Assembly: GCA_035550655.1 (NCBI GenBank)
Contig: DASZOU010000022.1
Coordinates: forward strand, 124,001 to 188,000
DNA from: DASZTV01 sp035550655
GTDB lineage: Bacteria; Actinomycetota; Actinomycetes; JAFAQI01
Direction: 5' to 3'
Length of the DNA: 64,000 nucleotides
The position numbers and the translations under genes are program-made. The notes beneath the pieces were generated by a model that saw only the letters and a program-made list of their open reading frames with translations, did no database searches and was not told where the DNA came from. Position 1 is the stretch's first letter. Each line of letters opens with the position of its first letter. Of this stretch, positions 42,436 through 50,758 are shown in pieces.

Positions 42436-43346
42436 GCCGGTGTCGTACGCGTCCGCGGGCCCGCCCGCAGGACCTGGCTCGGCAACGTACGGCCGACGAT
42501 GCGCTCCGCGGTTGCGGCCGCCTCGATCATCGCGTCGAGATCGATGCCGGTCTCAACACCCATGTCCTCGACCATGTGGATCAGCTCTTCGGTAGCGACG
42601 TTGCCGCTCGCCCCGGGGGCGTACGGGCAACCTCCCAGACCACCGACGCTCGCGTCGAAGTCCGCCACCCCGAGCTGCATCGCGGCGAGGACGTTCGCCA
42701 ACCCGGTGCCGCGAGTGTTGTGGAAGTGCAGGTTCAGCGATACCTCGGGCTGTGCGGACCGCAGCTCACCGACCAGCCGGGTGACCCGGCTCGGAGTCGC
42801 CATGCCCGTGGTGTCACCGAACGCGATGCCATCGGCACCGTCACGGACCGCCCGGCTCGCGACCGACACCACGCGGTCCACCGCCACATCGCCCTCGTAG
42901 GGACAGCCCCATGCAGTGGCGACGATCACCTGCACGCGCGCATCCATGCCGTGCGCGAGGTTGATGAGCTCCGCGATCTCGTCGAGCGACTCGTCCGTGC
43001 CTCGGTTGAGGTTCTTGCGGTTGTGGGTGTCCGATGCGGACACCACGACCTCAATCTCACGAAACCCGGCGGACAGTGCACGCTGTGCGCCGCGGAGGTT
43101 CGGCACGAGCGCCGAGTAGCGGACGTCCGAGCTGCGGGTGATGCCCGCCCACACCTCGTCGGCGTCGGCCATCTGCGGGATCGCCTTCGGCGAGACGAAG
43201 CTCACCGCCTCGATCCGCCGAACGCCGGTGAGCGACAGCGCGTCGAGCAGCTCGACCTTCGCCACGGTCGGCACCGGCGCTTCGTTCTGCAGGCCGTCGC
43301 GCGGGCCGACCTCTCGGAGGCTGATCGATGCGGGAAGGTCGCTCAC
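42432..43346 (-). CDS. Hydroxymethylglutaryl-CoA lyase family protein
   Basis: 304 residues from GTG 43346. A DRE-TIM metallolyase: LREVGPRDGLQNE (metal Asp and catalytic Arg), EAVSFVSPKAIPQMADADEV, VSASDTHNRKNLNRG, GDTTGMATPSRV, LHFHNTRGTGLANV and GGLGGCPYAPGASGNVATE with the active-site Cys. It splits HMG-CoA into acetyl-CoA and acetoacetate, ending leucine breakdown; acetoacetate can be re-used by AacS (19292-21253). Overlaps both neighbours by four bases. Confidence 0.92.
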   Translation of the reverse strand: MSDLPASISLREVGPRDGLQNEAPVPTVAKVELLDALSLTGVRRIEAVSFVSPKAIPQMADADEVWAGITRSSDVRYSALVPNLRGAQRALSAGFREIEVVVSASDTHNRKNLNRGTDESLDEIAELINLAHGMDARVQVIVATAWGCPYEGDVAVDRVVSVASRAVRDGADGIAFGDTTGMATPSRVTRLVGELRSAQPEVSLNLHFHNTRGTGLANVLAAMQLGVADFDASVGGLGGCPYAPGASGNVATEELIHMVEDMGVETGIDLDAMIEAAATAERIVGRTLPSQVLRAGPRTRTTPA

Positions 43347-44305
43347 GCATCCACCCTACGAATCCGGAACGGCTGCAGCATCGCGTAGCCGCGCACCGGC
43401 CGCGGCGGCACTCGCCGCAGCCGCCACCGCGGATCACCGTCAAGCGCTGCGGCAAAGTCACGATCGACCAGCACCGCGCCCGGTCGTGCGATCGAGGTCA
43501 GCCGGCTCGCGAGATTGACCGGCTCGCCGTACACGTCTCCCAACCGTGACAGCACGGTGCCGTACGCCATCCCGACGCGCAGGTCGGGCAACGACTCATT
43601 GGGGATTTCTTCGGACAGCCGCATCCCGACCTCGGCCGCCGTACGAACGTCGTCGGCGACGAACAGCACCTCGTCGCCGATCGTCTTGATCACGCGGCCG
43701 CCACCGGTCGCCACGATGTCGGAGGCGAGACCCTCGAACCCCTCGACCAGCTTTCCGAGCTCCACCTCGTCGATCTCGCGGGTGAGACTGGTGAACCCGA
43801 CCAAGTCGGCAAATCCGACTGCGATCGTCCCGGCCGCGAACTCCTCGCCGCTTGCCGCGAGGACCCGGCCGGCCACAGCGGCCAGGTGCCGGCGCCAGAC
43901 GTAGCCCATGAGGTCTTCGACGACCGGTACGAGCTCCTCAGCGCGGCGCATCGCCTGCTCCTGCGCCATCGCAGGATCGAGCATCGACCCGATCGCGGCA
44001 AGCTGCCAGTCCGCGAGGCGGGACAGCGACTGCCCGAGCGCCCGCGCCATCGACACCTGCAGGTCATCCGGCAGCCAACCGGCGTCGCCGAGCTGGGTGA
44101 CGGTGCGAACCGCCCACACGTCACGGTCGGTGAAGGCCGCCACGTCATCCTCGACGTCCGCGAAACCGAGCGCATGCCACAGCTCGGTGCACCGCTCGAT
44201 CGACACGCCGGTGAGCTCGGCGACCTGATGCCTGGTGTATCGGCGTTCCCCGCCGAGCAGCTCGCGTTCGAGTGCCGCGGGGTTCAGACCCTCCGTCTCG
44301 CTCAT
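43343..44305 (-). CDS. cya: Class III adenylate cyclase with N-terminal regulatory domain
   Basis: 320 residues from ATG 44305. The first 140 residues (YTRHQVAELTGVSIERCTELW onward) are an all-helical regulatory domain like that of mycobacterial Rv1264, which responds to pH and fatty acid. The cyclase domain follows: FADLVGFTSLTREI (metal Asp), VIKTIGDEVLFVADD (Lys and second metal Asp), and GEPVNLASRLTSIARPG with the transition-state Asn and Arg. All six catalytic positions are kept, so cAMP synthesis is likely. In Streptomyces cya also sits near biotin-carboxylase genes. It is coupled by overlap to TagF-like and HMG-CoA lyase genes. Confidence 0.92.
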   Translation of the reverse strand: MSETEGLNPAALERELLGGERRYTRHQVAELTGVSIERCTELWHALGFADVEDDVAAFTDRDVWAVRTVTQLGDAGWLPDDLQVSMARALGQSLSRLADWQLAAIGSMLDPAMAQEQAMRRAEELVPVVEDLMGYVWRRHLAAVAGRVLAASGEEFAAGTIAVGFADLVGFTSLTREIDEVELGKLVEGFEGLASDIVATGGGRVIKTIGDEVLFVADDVRTAAEVGMRLSEEIPNESLPDLRVGMAYGTVLSRLGDVYGEPVNLASRLTSIARPGAVLVDRDFAAALDGDPRWRLRRVPPRPVRGYAMLQPFRIRRVDA

Positions 44306-45810
44306 CCGCGTCGCAGCCGTGCGACTTCCGCAGCGAACCGCTGCTGCGCCGTGGCCGGGTCACCCAGCGCATCGGCAATGAGAGCGCGGCGCCGGCTCGC
44401 TGTGCTGTCCCGACCGCCGGTCGCCGCGTCGACGAACGCGCCGAGTCCCGCCAGGTCGGGGCCGAGCAGGAACGCACCCGCGGACGAAGGAAACCGGCGC
44501 GAGTGAGCCCGGCGCCCGAGCCCGCGAGTGTCGATCACGGCGTACGGGCGGTCATATGCCAAGTACTCGCCGATGACGCTCGAGACGTCGGCAACCAAGC
44601 CGGCTGCCCCGGCCATCGTCCGGCTGATGGGCTCGGTCGCGGGGACCCGGCCCACCCGCTTGACGATCTCCCGGTGGGCTCGGCGCACCGCGAGGTCTCG
44701 CTGTCCCGTGAGGGGATGCGGTCGGTAACGCACCTCGACTCCTGGTACGGCGAGCAGTGCCTCGACCAGCACGACCCCGGCATGTGCGAGTGAGCTGTGA
44801 TGCTCGTCGTCGCCCCAGCCCTCCCACGTCGGTGCGTAGACGATGACGGCAGGCCCGTCCGGCGGCTGCGTCGGCGCGACGAACTGCGGTCGGCCGATCT
44901 CCCGAATCGCCTCGTCGCGTACGCCGACTCCGGCCTCGGCGTAGCGGCGGCGTCCGAGCGGACCGGCCACCCACACCTCGTCGTACAGCCGCGCGTACGG
45001 GTTCGAGCTGTCGGGCTTGTCGCTCTCGCCGTGCCCGACGAACACGCACACCGTCTCGCGCCGCCGCACCATCGACAGGTTGTTCCCACTGTGGGTCACG
45101 AACAAGGTGACGACCCGTTTCGGCAACGGAAGCGCCGCGATGAGCCCGTTGTACGTCGAACCGATCACAGGGAACGGCGGCCGCCCCAACTGGTCCATCA
45201 CCAGGTCGCTTCGCACCACGATCAGCACCCGCAGACCCAGCCGCTCGACCGGAGCGAACCACATCCGCAGCTGGTAGAGCTCCTCGGCGCTGCCGGCAAA
45301 GTAGAGGATGAGCTCAGGCTCGTAGCGCCCGACAGCACGCGAGATCGCATCGGTCGCACGCTCTCGCAGCCTCGTGCGGTGATCGCGCCAGAGCAGTCGT
45401 GCGAGCACAGCGACCGGGACGCACGCGAGCAGCGCGGCCAGCACGATGGCGGCGACGCCCAGGGCATCACCGCCATCCCTTCCCGCCACGGCGGCGCCGG
45501 TGGCCGCGACGGCAACCGGTAGCCACTCGAGTCCTCGCGGCCGCATCATCAGCCGCGGCGCCCGTCGCGGCATCCGGAACTCGCCCAGGTCGAGGTTGCG
45601 ACTGCGAAGCGGCGTCCGGCGCATCCGGACAACGAGCTCCCGCAGCCGCTGCGCCACAGCGGTCGCGGCGACCACAACCGCGATGGCCACGGTGGCCGGC
45701 ACCGCGGCAGCAAGCGCGAGGTTCCGCGCCGCGACCAAGGTGACCGCGACGGCCGCGAGCCCTACCAGGATCGGCGTGCCCAGGCCGGCCGACCGCGCTT
45801 TCGCGATCAC
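44302..45810 (-). CDS. CDP-glycerol glycerophosphotransferase-like protein (TagF domain)
   Basis: 502 residues from GTG 45810. Hydrophobic N-terminal helices (to about residue 60, and near 95-140) anchor a TagF-type GT-B catalytic domain: VFVGHGESDKPDSSNPYARLY, EVWVAGPLGRRRY, VIVYAPTWEGW, VRYRPHPLTG and VADVSSVIGEYLAYDRPY. The conserved His and Glu of HGESDK and the Ser pair of DVSS are the expected CDP-polyol phosphate site. It transfers polyol-phosphate units, as in teichoic acid synthesis. It is a paralogue of the gene at 48941-50758, but lies inside the birA run. Confidence 0.85.
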   Translation of the reverse strand: MIAKARSAGLGTPILVGLAAVAVTLVAARNLALAAAVPATVAIAVVVAATAVAQRLRELVVRMRRTPLRSRNLDLGEFRMPRRAPRLMMRPRGLEWLPVAVAATGAAVAGRDGGDALGVAAIVLAALLACVPVAVLARLLWRDHRTRLRERATDAISRAVGRYEPELILYFAGSAEELYQLRMWFAPVERLGLRVLIVVRSDLVMDQLGRPPFPVIGSTYNGLIAALPLPKRVVTLFVTHSGNNLSMVRRRETVCVFVGHGESDKPDSSNPYARLYDEVWVAGPLGRRRYAEAGVGVRDEAIREIGRPQFVAPTQPPDGPAVIVYAPTWEGWGDDEHHSSLAHAGVVLVEALLAVPGVEVRYRPHPLTGQRDLAVRRAHREIVKRVGRVPATEPISRTMAGAAGLVADVSSVIGEYLAYDRPYAVIDTRGLGRRAHSRRFPSSAGAFLLGPDLAGLGAFVDAATGGRDSTASRRRALIADALGDPATAQQRFAAEVARLRRG

Positions 45811-46307
45811 TTCAGCCGCTGCGCCTCGTCCTCGACCAGGCGGTAGATCTCACGCTGGACCTCCTCGACGTGGGGCACGTCGTTCAACGACACCTGACCG
45901 CGCTCGCCGGCTGACTCGATCACGAGGGTCCCGGATCCGAAGAACCGCTCGACGAGGCTGCGGGAGAAGGACACGTCGTTGACCCGGGTGAGGGGGATGT
46001 CGCGTCCCTTGCGAGCGAGCACACCGTTGCGCATCAGGACGCGGCGGTCGGTGACGACGTACCGGGTGGTCAGCCAGAACAGGAACGGCCGCACCGACCA
46101 CACCAGGAGGATCACGAGCGCTGCGACGAGGATCGCCCACCGCAGGTACTTCCGGGCGCTGTCGTCGGGCAACGAGAAGTAGCCGTAGGAGGCAAGGCCG
46201 ACGACGATCGGCGCGAGGACCACCGGACCGGCGACCCGCCGCCAGTGGGGCCGAAGGTTGCGGACGACGTGCTCGTCCGCGTCGAGGATGTTCTCCGGGA
46301 AGCCCAT
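45807..46307 (-). CDS. PH domain (bacterial DUF304) membrane protein
   Basis: 166 residues from ATG 46307 (MGFPENILDADEHVVRNLRP). Two close hydrophobic helices (about 28-48 and 60-80) are followed by a bacterial PH domain: YVVTDRRVLMRNGVLARKGRDIPL and VNDVSFSRSLVERFFGSG. Such proteins are common next to birA in actinobacteria (Rv3278c position). The role is unknown. Its ATG shares one base with the birA stop. Confidence 0.88.
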   Translation of the reverse strand: MGFPENILDADEHVVRNLRPHWRRVAGPVVLAPIVVGLASYGYFSLPDDSARKYLRWAILVAALVILLVWSVRPFLFWLTTRYVVTDRRVLMRNGVLARKGRDIPLTRVNDVSFSRSLVERFFGSGTLVIESAGERGQVSLNDVPHVEEVQREIYRLVEDEAQRLK

Positions 46308-47116
46308 CAGGGAGCCACCTTCCGCACGTGGGTCACGTCGCCGACCAGCCAAGCTCGCTCTGCTCGGGTCTCGGTGTCGGCGACGACGAGCCGGCCGGTG
46401 TCGTCGACCCCGACCGCGTTGCCTCTGACCATCCGTCCCCCCGGCAGTTCCAGCTCGATGTCGCACCCAATCGTCTCGCATCGCTCTCGATAGGCGGGCA
46501 GAACCGACCCGGAGTCGCCCGTCCACCGCCATTCGCGGTAACGGCGACCGAGGGCACGCAGCACCTCTTTGAGCAGTGGCTCCCGATCGGTGCTGCCACC
46601 GCAGAGCAGCAAGCTGGTGGCTGTCGCCACCGGCAGCTCGTCCTCCCGCATCGACACGTTGAGCCCGATCCCGATCACGGCGGCCCCACCCGCGACCTCC
46701 ACCAGCACCCCGCCGAGCTTGCGGCCGCCGACCAGCACGTCGTTGGGCCACTTCAGCCTCGCATCGACCCCGCCCACCGCGACGAGCGCCTCGGCCGCGG
46801 CGAGCCCGGCGATCAACGGCAGCAGGCTCAGCTGCGCCGGCTCGAGCGAGGGACGCACCAGCACCGAGAAGGTCAGGCCCGCGCGCGGCGGCGACTCCCA
46901 CTGCCGATCCAGCCGGCCTCTGCCTCCGGTCTGCTGCTCCGCGACGAGCACGAGGCCCTCGGGCTCGCCGGCGCGGGCGGCGTCTGCCAGGTCGGCATTC
47001 GTCGAGGCGGTTTCCGAGACGACGTCGATCTGCCGCCAAAGGTCGCCGCCGAGCGCCCGCTGTAGCCGCTCGGCGGACAGCGGAGGACGACTCAGGTCAC
47101 TCCACTGCGAGGCCAC
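46307..47116 (-). CDS. birA: Biotin-[acetyl-CoA carboxylase] ligase
   Basis: 269 residues from GTG 47116. Monofunctional enzyme attaching biotin to carboxylase carrier domains; no N-terminal DNA-binding domain, so not a biotin-operon repressor. Motifs: SETASTNADLADAARAG, EQQTGGRGRLDRQWESP (biotinyl-AMP loop), LKWPNDVLVGGRKLGGVLVE with the catalytic Lys, and GIGLNVS. The C-terminal small domain is present. Its likely client is AccA (57546-59303). It heads the left-going overlapping run and is divergent from accD by 19 bases. Confidence 0.94.
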   Translation of the reverse strand: MASQWSDLSRPPLSAERLQRALGGDLWRQIDVVSETASTNADLADAARAGEPEGLVLVAEQQTGGRGRLDRQWESPPRAGLTFSVLVRPSLEPAQLSLLPLIAGLAAAEALVAVGGVDARLKWPNDVLVGGRKLGGVLVEVAGGAAVIGIGLNVSMREDELPVATATSLLLCGGSTDREPLLKEVLRALGRRYREWRWTGDSGSVLPAYRERCETIGCDIELELPGGRMVRGNAVGVDDTGRLVVADTETRAERAWLVGDVTHVRKVAP

Positions 47117-47121
47117 CGCCG

Positions 47122-47128
47122 TACGCTA
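47122..47128. promoter_or_regulatory. Mirrored -10 boxes shared by accD and birA
   Basis: The sequence TACGCTA reads TACGCT on the plus strand (47122-47127, 8 bases before the accD ATG 47136) and TAGCGT on the minus strand (47128-47123, 6 bases before the birA GTG 47116). Both genes would be leaderless and the two promoter cores overlap, so they cannot be opened at once. Confidence 0.5.
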
Positions 47129-47135
47129 CGGCCTC

Positions 47136-48743
47136 ATGAGTGCACAACCCGCGAGCCCGGCCGACCGCCCAAACCAGCCAGCCGCACCGCGCACCACCGC
47201 CGGTCGGATCGCAGAGCTCGAACGTCACATGGACGAGGCGGTACACGCGGGCTCGCAGCGCGCTGTCGACAAGCAGCACGCCAAGGGCAAGATGACCGCC
47301 CGGGAACGCATCGCGGCACTGCTCGACGAAGGGTCGTTCGTCGAGCTCGACGCGCTTGCCCGTCACCGCGCCCATGACTTCGACATGCAGAACGAGCGAC
47401 CGTACGGCGACGGCGTCGTCACCGGCCACGGCACCATTCACGGCCGACAGGTGTGCGTCTTCAGCCAGGACTTCACGGTGTTCGGCGGATCGCTCGGTGA
47501 GGTCTTCGGCGAGAAGATCTGCAAGGTCATGGACCTCGCCATGAAGACAGGTTGTCCGGTCATCGGCATCAACGACTCCGGCGGCGCCCGAATCCAGGAA
47601 GGCGTCGTCGCACTCGGCCTGTACGCCGAGATCTTCTACCGCAACGTGATGGCGTCCGGTGTGATCCCGCAGGTCTCCCTGGTCATGGGCCCGTGCGCCG
47701 GAGGCGCGGTCTACTCCCCCGCGATCACCGACTTCACCGTGATGGTCGACCAGACATCGCACATGTTCATCACTGGGCCGGACGTGATCAAGACGGTCAC
47801 GGGCGAGGACGTGACCTTCGAGGACCTCGGCGGCGCCCGCACCCACAACACGAAGTCCGGCGTCGCCCACTTCATGTCCGCCGACGAGACGGACGCGCTC
47901 GAGCTGACGCGCGCACTCCTGTCGTTCCTGCCGAGCAACAACATGGAGCAGCCGCCGGCGTTCGACGCGGCCGACCTGACCACCGAGGGTCCGGACAGCT
48001 TCCTCGACACCTTCGTCCCGGACTCACCGAACCAGCCCTACGACATCGTGACCGTCATCGAGCACGTCGTCGACGACGGTGACTTCCTGCAGGTCCACGC
48101 GCTCTTCGCGCCGAACATCGTCTGCGGTTTCGCGCGCATCGACGGCCAATCTGTCGGCGTGGTGGCGAACCAGCCGATGCAGTTCGCCGGCACCCTCGAC
48201 ATCGATGCCTCCGAGAAGGCAGCGCGGTTCGTCCGCACCTGTGACGCCTTCAACGTGCCGGTGCTCACCTTCGTCGACGTTCCCGGCTTCCTACCGGGGA
48301 CCGCGCAGGAGTGGGGCGGCATCATTCGCCGCGGCGCGAAGCTGCTGTACGCGTACGCAGAGGCGACCGTGCCGAAGGTCACCGTCATCACCCGCAAGGC
48401 CTACGGCGGTGCGTACGACGTCATGGGCTCGAAGCATCTTCGCGCCGACGTCAACCTGGCGTGGCCCACGGCGGAGATCGCGGTCATGGGCGCGAACGGC
48501 GCGGTCAACATCCTGCACCGCCGCACCCTCGCCGACGCGTCGGATCCGGAGGCGGCGCGCAAGGAGCTGATCACCGACTACGAGGACCACTTCGCGAATC
48601 CCTACATCGCTGCGGAGCGCGGCTACATCGACGCGGTGATCAAGCCGTCGACCACCCGGGCAGAGGTCGTGAAGGCACTCCGGCTGCTGCGCACCAAACG
48701 CGAGTCGCTGCCGCCCAAGAAGCACGGCAACATCCCGCTCTAG
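47136..48743 (+). CDS. accD5: Propionyl/acyl-CoA carboxylase beta subunit
   Basis: 535 residues from ATG 47136; the longer frame runs over birA and is rejected. Carboxyltransferase motifs: GINDSGGARIQEG, MGPCAGGAVYSPA (first oxyanion hole), VDVPGFLPGTAQEWGGIIRRG (second) and RKAYGGAYDVMGSKHL. The Asp in AYDVMG matches the residue (Asp422 of Streptomyces PccB) known to favour propionyl-CoA. It is followed by accE two bases later, and accA lies at 57546. Methylmalonyl-CoA and/or malonyl-CoA would be the products. Confidence 0.94.
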   Translation: MSAQPASPADRPNQPAAPRTTAGRIAELERHMDEAVHAGSQRAVDKQHAKGKMTARERIAALLDEGSFVELDALARHRAHDFDMQNERPYGDGVVTGHGTIHGRQVCVFSQDFTVFGGSLGEVFGEKICKVMDLAMKTGCPVIGINDSGGARIQEGVVALGLYAEIFYRNVMASGVIPQVSLVMGPCAGGAVYSPAITDFTVMVDQTSHMFITGPDVIKTVTGEDVTFEDLGGARTHNTKSGVAHFMSADETDALELTRALLSFLPSNNMEQPPAFDAADLTTEGPDSFLDTFVPDSPNQPYDIVTVIEHVVDDGDFLQVHALFAPNIVCGFARIDGQSVGVVANQPMQFAGTLDIDASEKAARFVRTCDAFNVPVLTFVDVPGFLPGTAQEWGGIIRRGAKLLYAYAEATVPKVTVITRKAYGGAYDVMGSKHLRADVNLAWPTAEIAVMGANGAVNILHRRTLADASDPEAARKELITDYEDHFANPYIAAERGYIDAVIKPSTTRAEVVKALRLLRTKRESLPPKKHGNIPL

Positions 48744-48745
48744 CC

Positions 48746-48937
48746 ATGACCGACGACAACCGGCCCAGCCTGCGCGTGATCAGCGGCGGTGAGCCCACCG
48801 ACGAGGAGCTCGCCGCGCTGGTCGCCGTGCTGACGGCCCGGCCGGCCGCTGCACCGGCGGACCCGCCATCGCTTCGCCGGCCGCTGCCGCCATGGGTGGC
48901 GAGCGGCCTCGTCAAGGGCACCCGCACCAAGGCCTGA
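48746..48937 (+). CDS. accE: Acyl-CoA carboxylase epsilon subunit
   Basis: 63 residues from ATG 48746, two bases after the accD stop. The start MTDDNRPSLRVISGGEPTDE and the helix EELAALVAVLTA match the small epsilon subunits that bridge alpha and beta subunits in actinobacterial carboxylases; the end PLPPWVASGLVKGTRTK also fits. It raises complex stability and activity. Ends four bases before a convergent gene, with no hairpin seen. Confidence 0.88.
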   Translation: MTDDNRPSLRVISGGEPTDEELAALVAVLTARPAAAPADPPSLRRPLPPWVASGLVKGTRTKA

Positions 48938-48940
48938 GCG

Positions 48941-50758
48941 CTACTCCGCGCCAGCGGCGACCCGGGTCGGTGCCAGTCGCACCGCGGTCTCGTAGGCGGC
49001 CTCCACGGCCGCCTCGAACCGGGTGAAGGCGTCAGGTGTGGCCGGACCGAGCAGGTACTCCTTCAGCCGGGCCCGTGCCGCTGCCAACGGGTCCTCGGTG
49101 CGAACCAGCGCGAGGATGTCGCCGATGCGCTGCGCGGCCGGGTCGAGCAGGTACGCCTCGCCTGCGCTCGGGAACTTCTCGCGGAACCCCTCCTCGGAAA
49201 GCCCGGTGAGGTTCGTGACGACATACGGCTTCTCGCTCGCGATGAAGTCGCTCAGCACGCTCGAGATGTCCGCGACGAGAACGTCCGAGTCGTTGAAGCA
49301 GTCGTACAGCGATGGCGACGAGCCGGTGACGGTGGCATGCGGGGCGCCGACGCGGGCGATGGTGGCCCGGATCGCCGTGTCGGCCTTCGCGGCTTCGAGG
49401 TTGACGCTCCCGGTGAGCGGATGCGGCTTGTAGAGCAATCTGACGTTCGGCATTGCCACCAGCCGCTCGACAAGCGCTGGACCGGTGCGCACAAGCGAGG
49501 TGTGCGTCGGATCGCCGGTCCAGCCCTCCCAGGTCGGCGCGTACAGCACCGTCAGCTGGCGATCGCCGATGCGGCCGGGCGGGGCCGGCTGGATTCCGCC
49601 GAGCTGCGGCCGACCGACTTCGAGGATGTCGTCGTCGTGGATTCCCACCCCGGCCCTGCTGTACCGGTCCCGGCCGCCTTGGCCAGCGACCCAGATCTCC
49701 GTGTAGACCTTGCTGAACGGGTTCGACGACGCCGCCTTGTCACTGTCGCCGTGACCGATGAAGACGTGTCGCACCCCCGGCTCACGCAGCATGTGGATCG
49801 TCTTGCCGACGTTCGCGGTGTACATCGCAACCCGCACGTCGGGCAGCGTGAAGGTCATGAAGTCGACCGGATCCGGGATGCACACCGCCGGCGACGTCGT
49901 GGCGCCGAGCTGCGCAAAGCACTCGCGCTCACGGACGACGATCAACGTGGGCCGCTTCAGCCGATCGATCGTCGACAGCCACATGTTGACCTGGTACGCC
50001 GTGTCCTCGGTCCCCGAGTGGTAGAGCATCAGCTCCGGGTGGAGCGCCGTCACCCGCTTCAGGATCGCCGCGTGCAGCCGGTCACGCACCACCGCGCCCC
50101 GCGAGCGGAACAGCCAGACGATGGCCCATCCCACGAAGAAGAGCTCAGCCGCGACGACCGCGGCGACCGCGCCGAACGCCACGAAGCGTGCGTGGCTCGC
50201 GACGGCGATCGAGGCTCCGAGCAGAGCCACCCCCGACAGGCCGTGGAACCGCTCCGACAGCCGCCGGCGGGCGATGTCGGGAACCGCTGGCGCGGTACGC
50301 AGACCGGAGACGTCGATGTTGCGGGTCTCGACCGGCGGCAGCGAGCGGCGGCGGACCATGACCATCAGGAGGTGGTAACCCAGCCGCAGCCCGGCCACGC
50401 CGAGCAGCAGCACCGCCGTCGCCCGCGCACTGTCGCGTCCGGTCCACCTCGCGGTCAGCACGAGCGCGAGTACGCCGAGCTCCCGGACGATTGTTCGCGT
50501 CGCGATGCCGAACTGACCGCGCGCAAGGGCGGCGCGCACGTCCTCGTTGCCCACGATCAGCATGTCGAGGCCCTGGCTGATCACCACCGCGACGAGCACG
50601 GCGATCGCCCACGAGAAGACACCACCGAGGGCGATCGTCACGTAGCAGGCGATCGCGGCGGTCGCGATCGTGCGCGGTCCCCGGGACGGCATCCGGGGAT
50701 CGTGGTCGCGACCTTCTTCTGAAGGCTCGCCGGCCAGACCGGCAGTCGGCTCGGTCAC
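48941..50758 (-). CDS. CDP-glycerol/ribitol phosphotransferase-like protein (TagF domain)
   Basis: 605 residues from GTG 50758, overlapping the stop of the IspD-SDR gene by four bases. Several hydrophobic helices span about residues 25-215, followed by the TagF domain: HVFIGHGDSDKAASSNPFSK, EIWVAGQGGRDRY, LTVLYAPTWEGWTGD, LLYKPHPLTG and LVADISSVLSDFIASEKPYVV. Both the HGDSDK and ISSV motifs are as expected for a CDP-polyol phosphotransferase. With the neighbouring cytidylyltransferase it is likely to use CDP-ribitol. A close paralogue lies at 44302-45810. Confidence 0.85.
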   Translation of the reverse strand: MTEPTAGLAGEPSEEGRDHDPRMPSRGPRTIATAAIACYVTIALGGVFSWAIAVLVAVVISQGLDMLIVGNEDVRAALARGQFGIATRTIVRELGVLALVLTARWTGRDSARATAVLLLGVAGLRLGYHLLMVMVRRRSLPPVETRNIDVSGLRTAPAVPDIARRRLSERFHGLSGVALLGASIAVASHARFVAFGAVAAVVAAELFFVGWAIVWLFRSRGAVVRDRLHAAILKRVTALHPELMLYHSGTEDTAYQVNMWLSTIDRLKRPTLIVVRERECFAQLGATTSPAVCIPDPVDFMTFTLPDVRVAMYTANVGKTIHMLREPGVRHVFIGHGDSDKAASSNPFSKVYTEIWVAGQGGRDRYSRAGVGIHDDDILEVGRPQLGGIQPAPPGRIGDRQLTVLYAPTWEGWTGDPTHTSLVRTGPALVERLVAMPNVRLLYKPHPLTGSVNLEAAKADTAIRATIARVGAPHATVTGSSPSLYDCFNDSDVLVADISSVLSDFIASEKPYVVTNLTGLSEEGFREKFPSAGEAYLLDPAAQRIGDILALVRTEDPLAAARARLKEYLLGPATPDAFTRFEAAVEAAYETAVRLAPTRVAAGAE

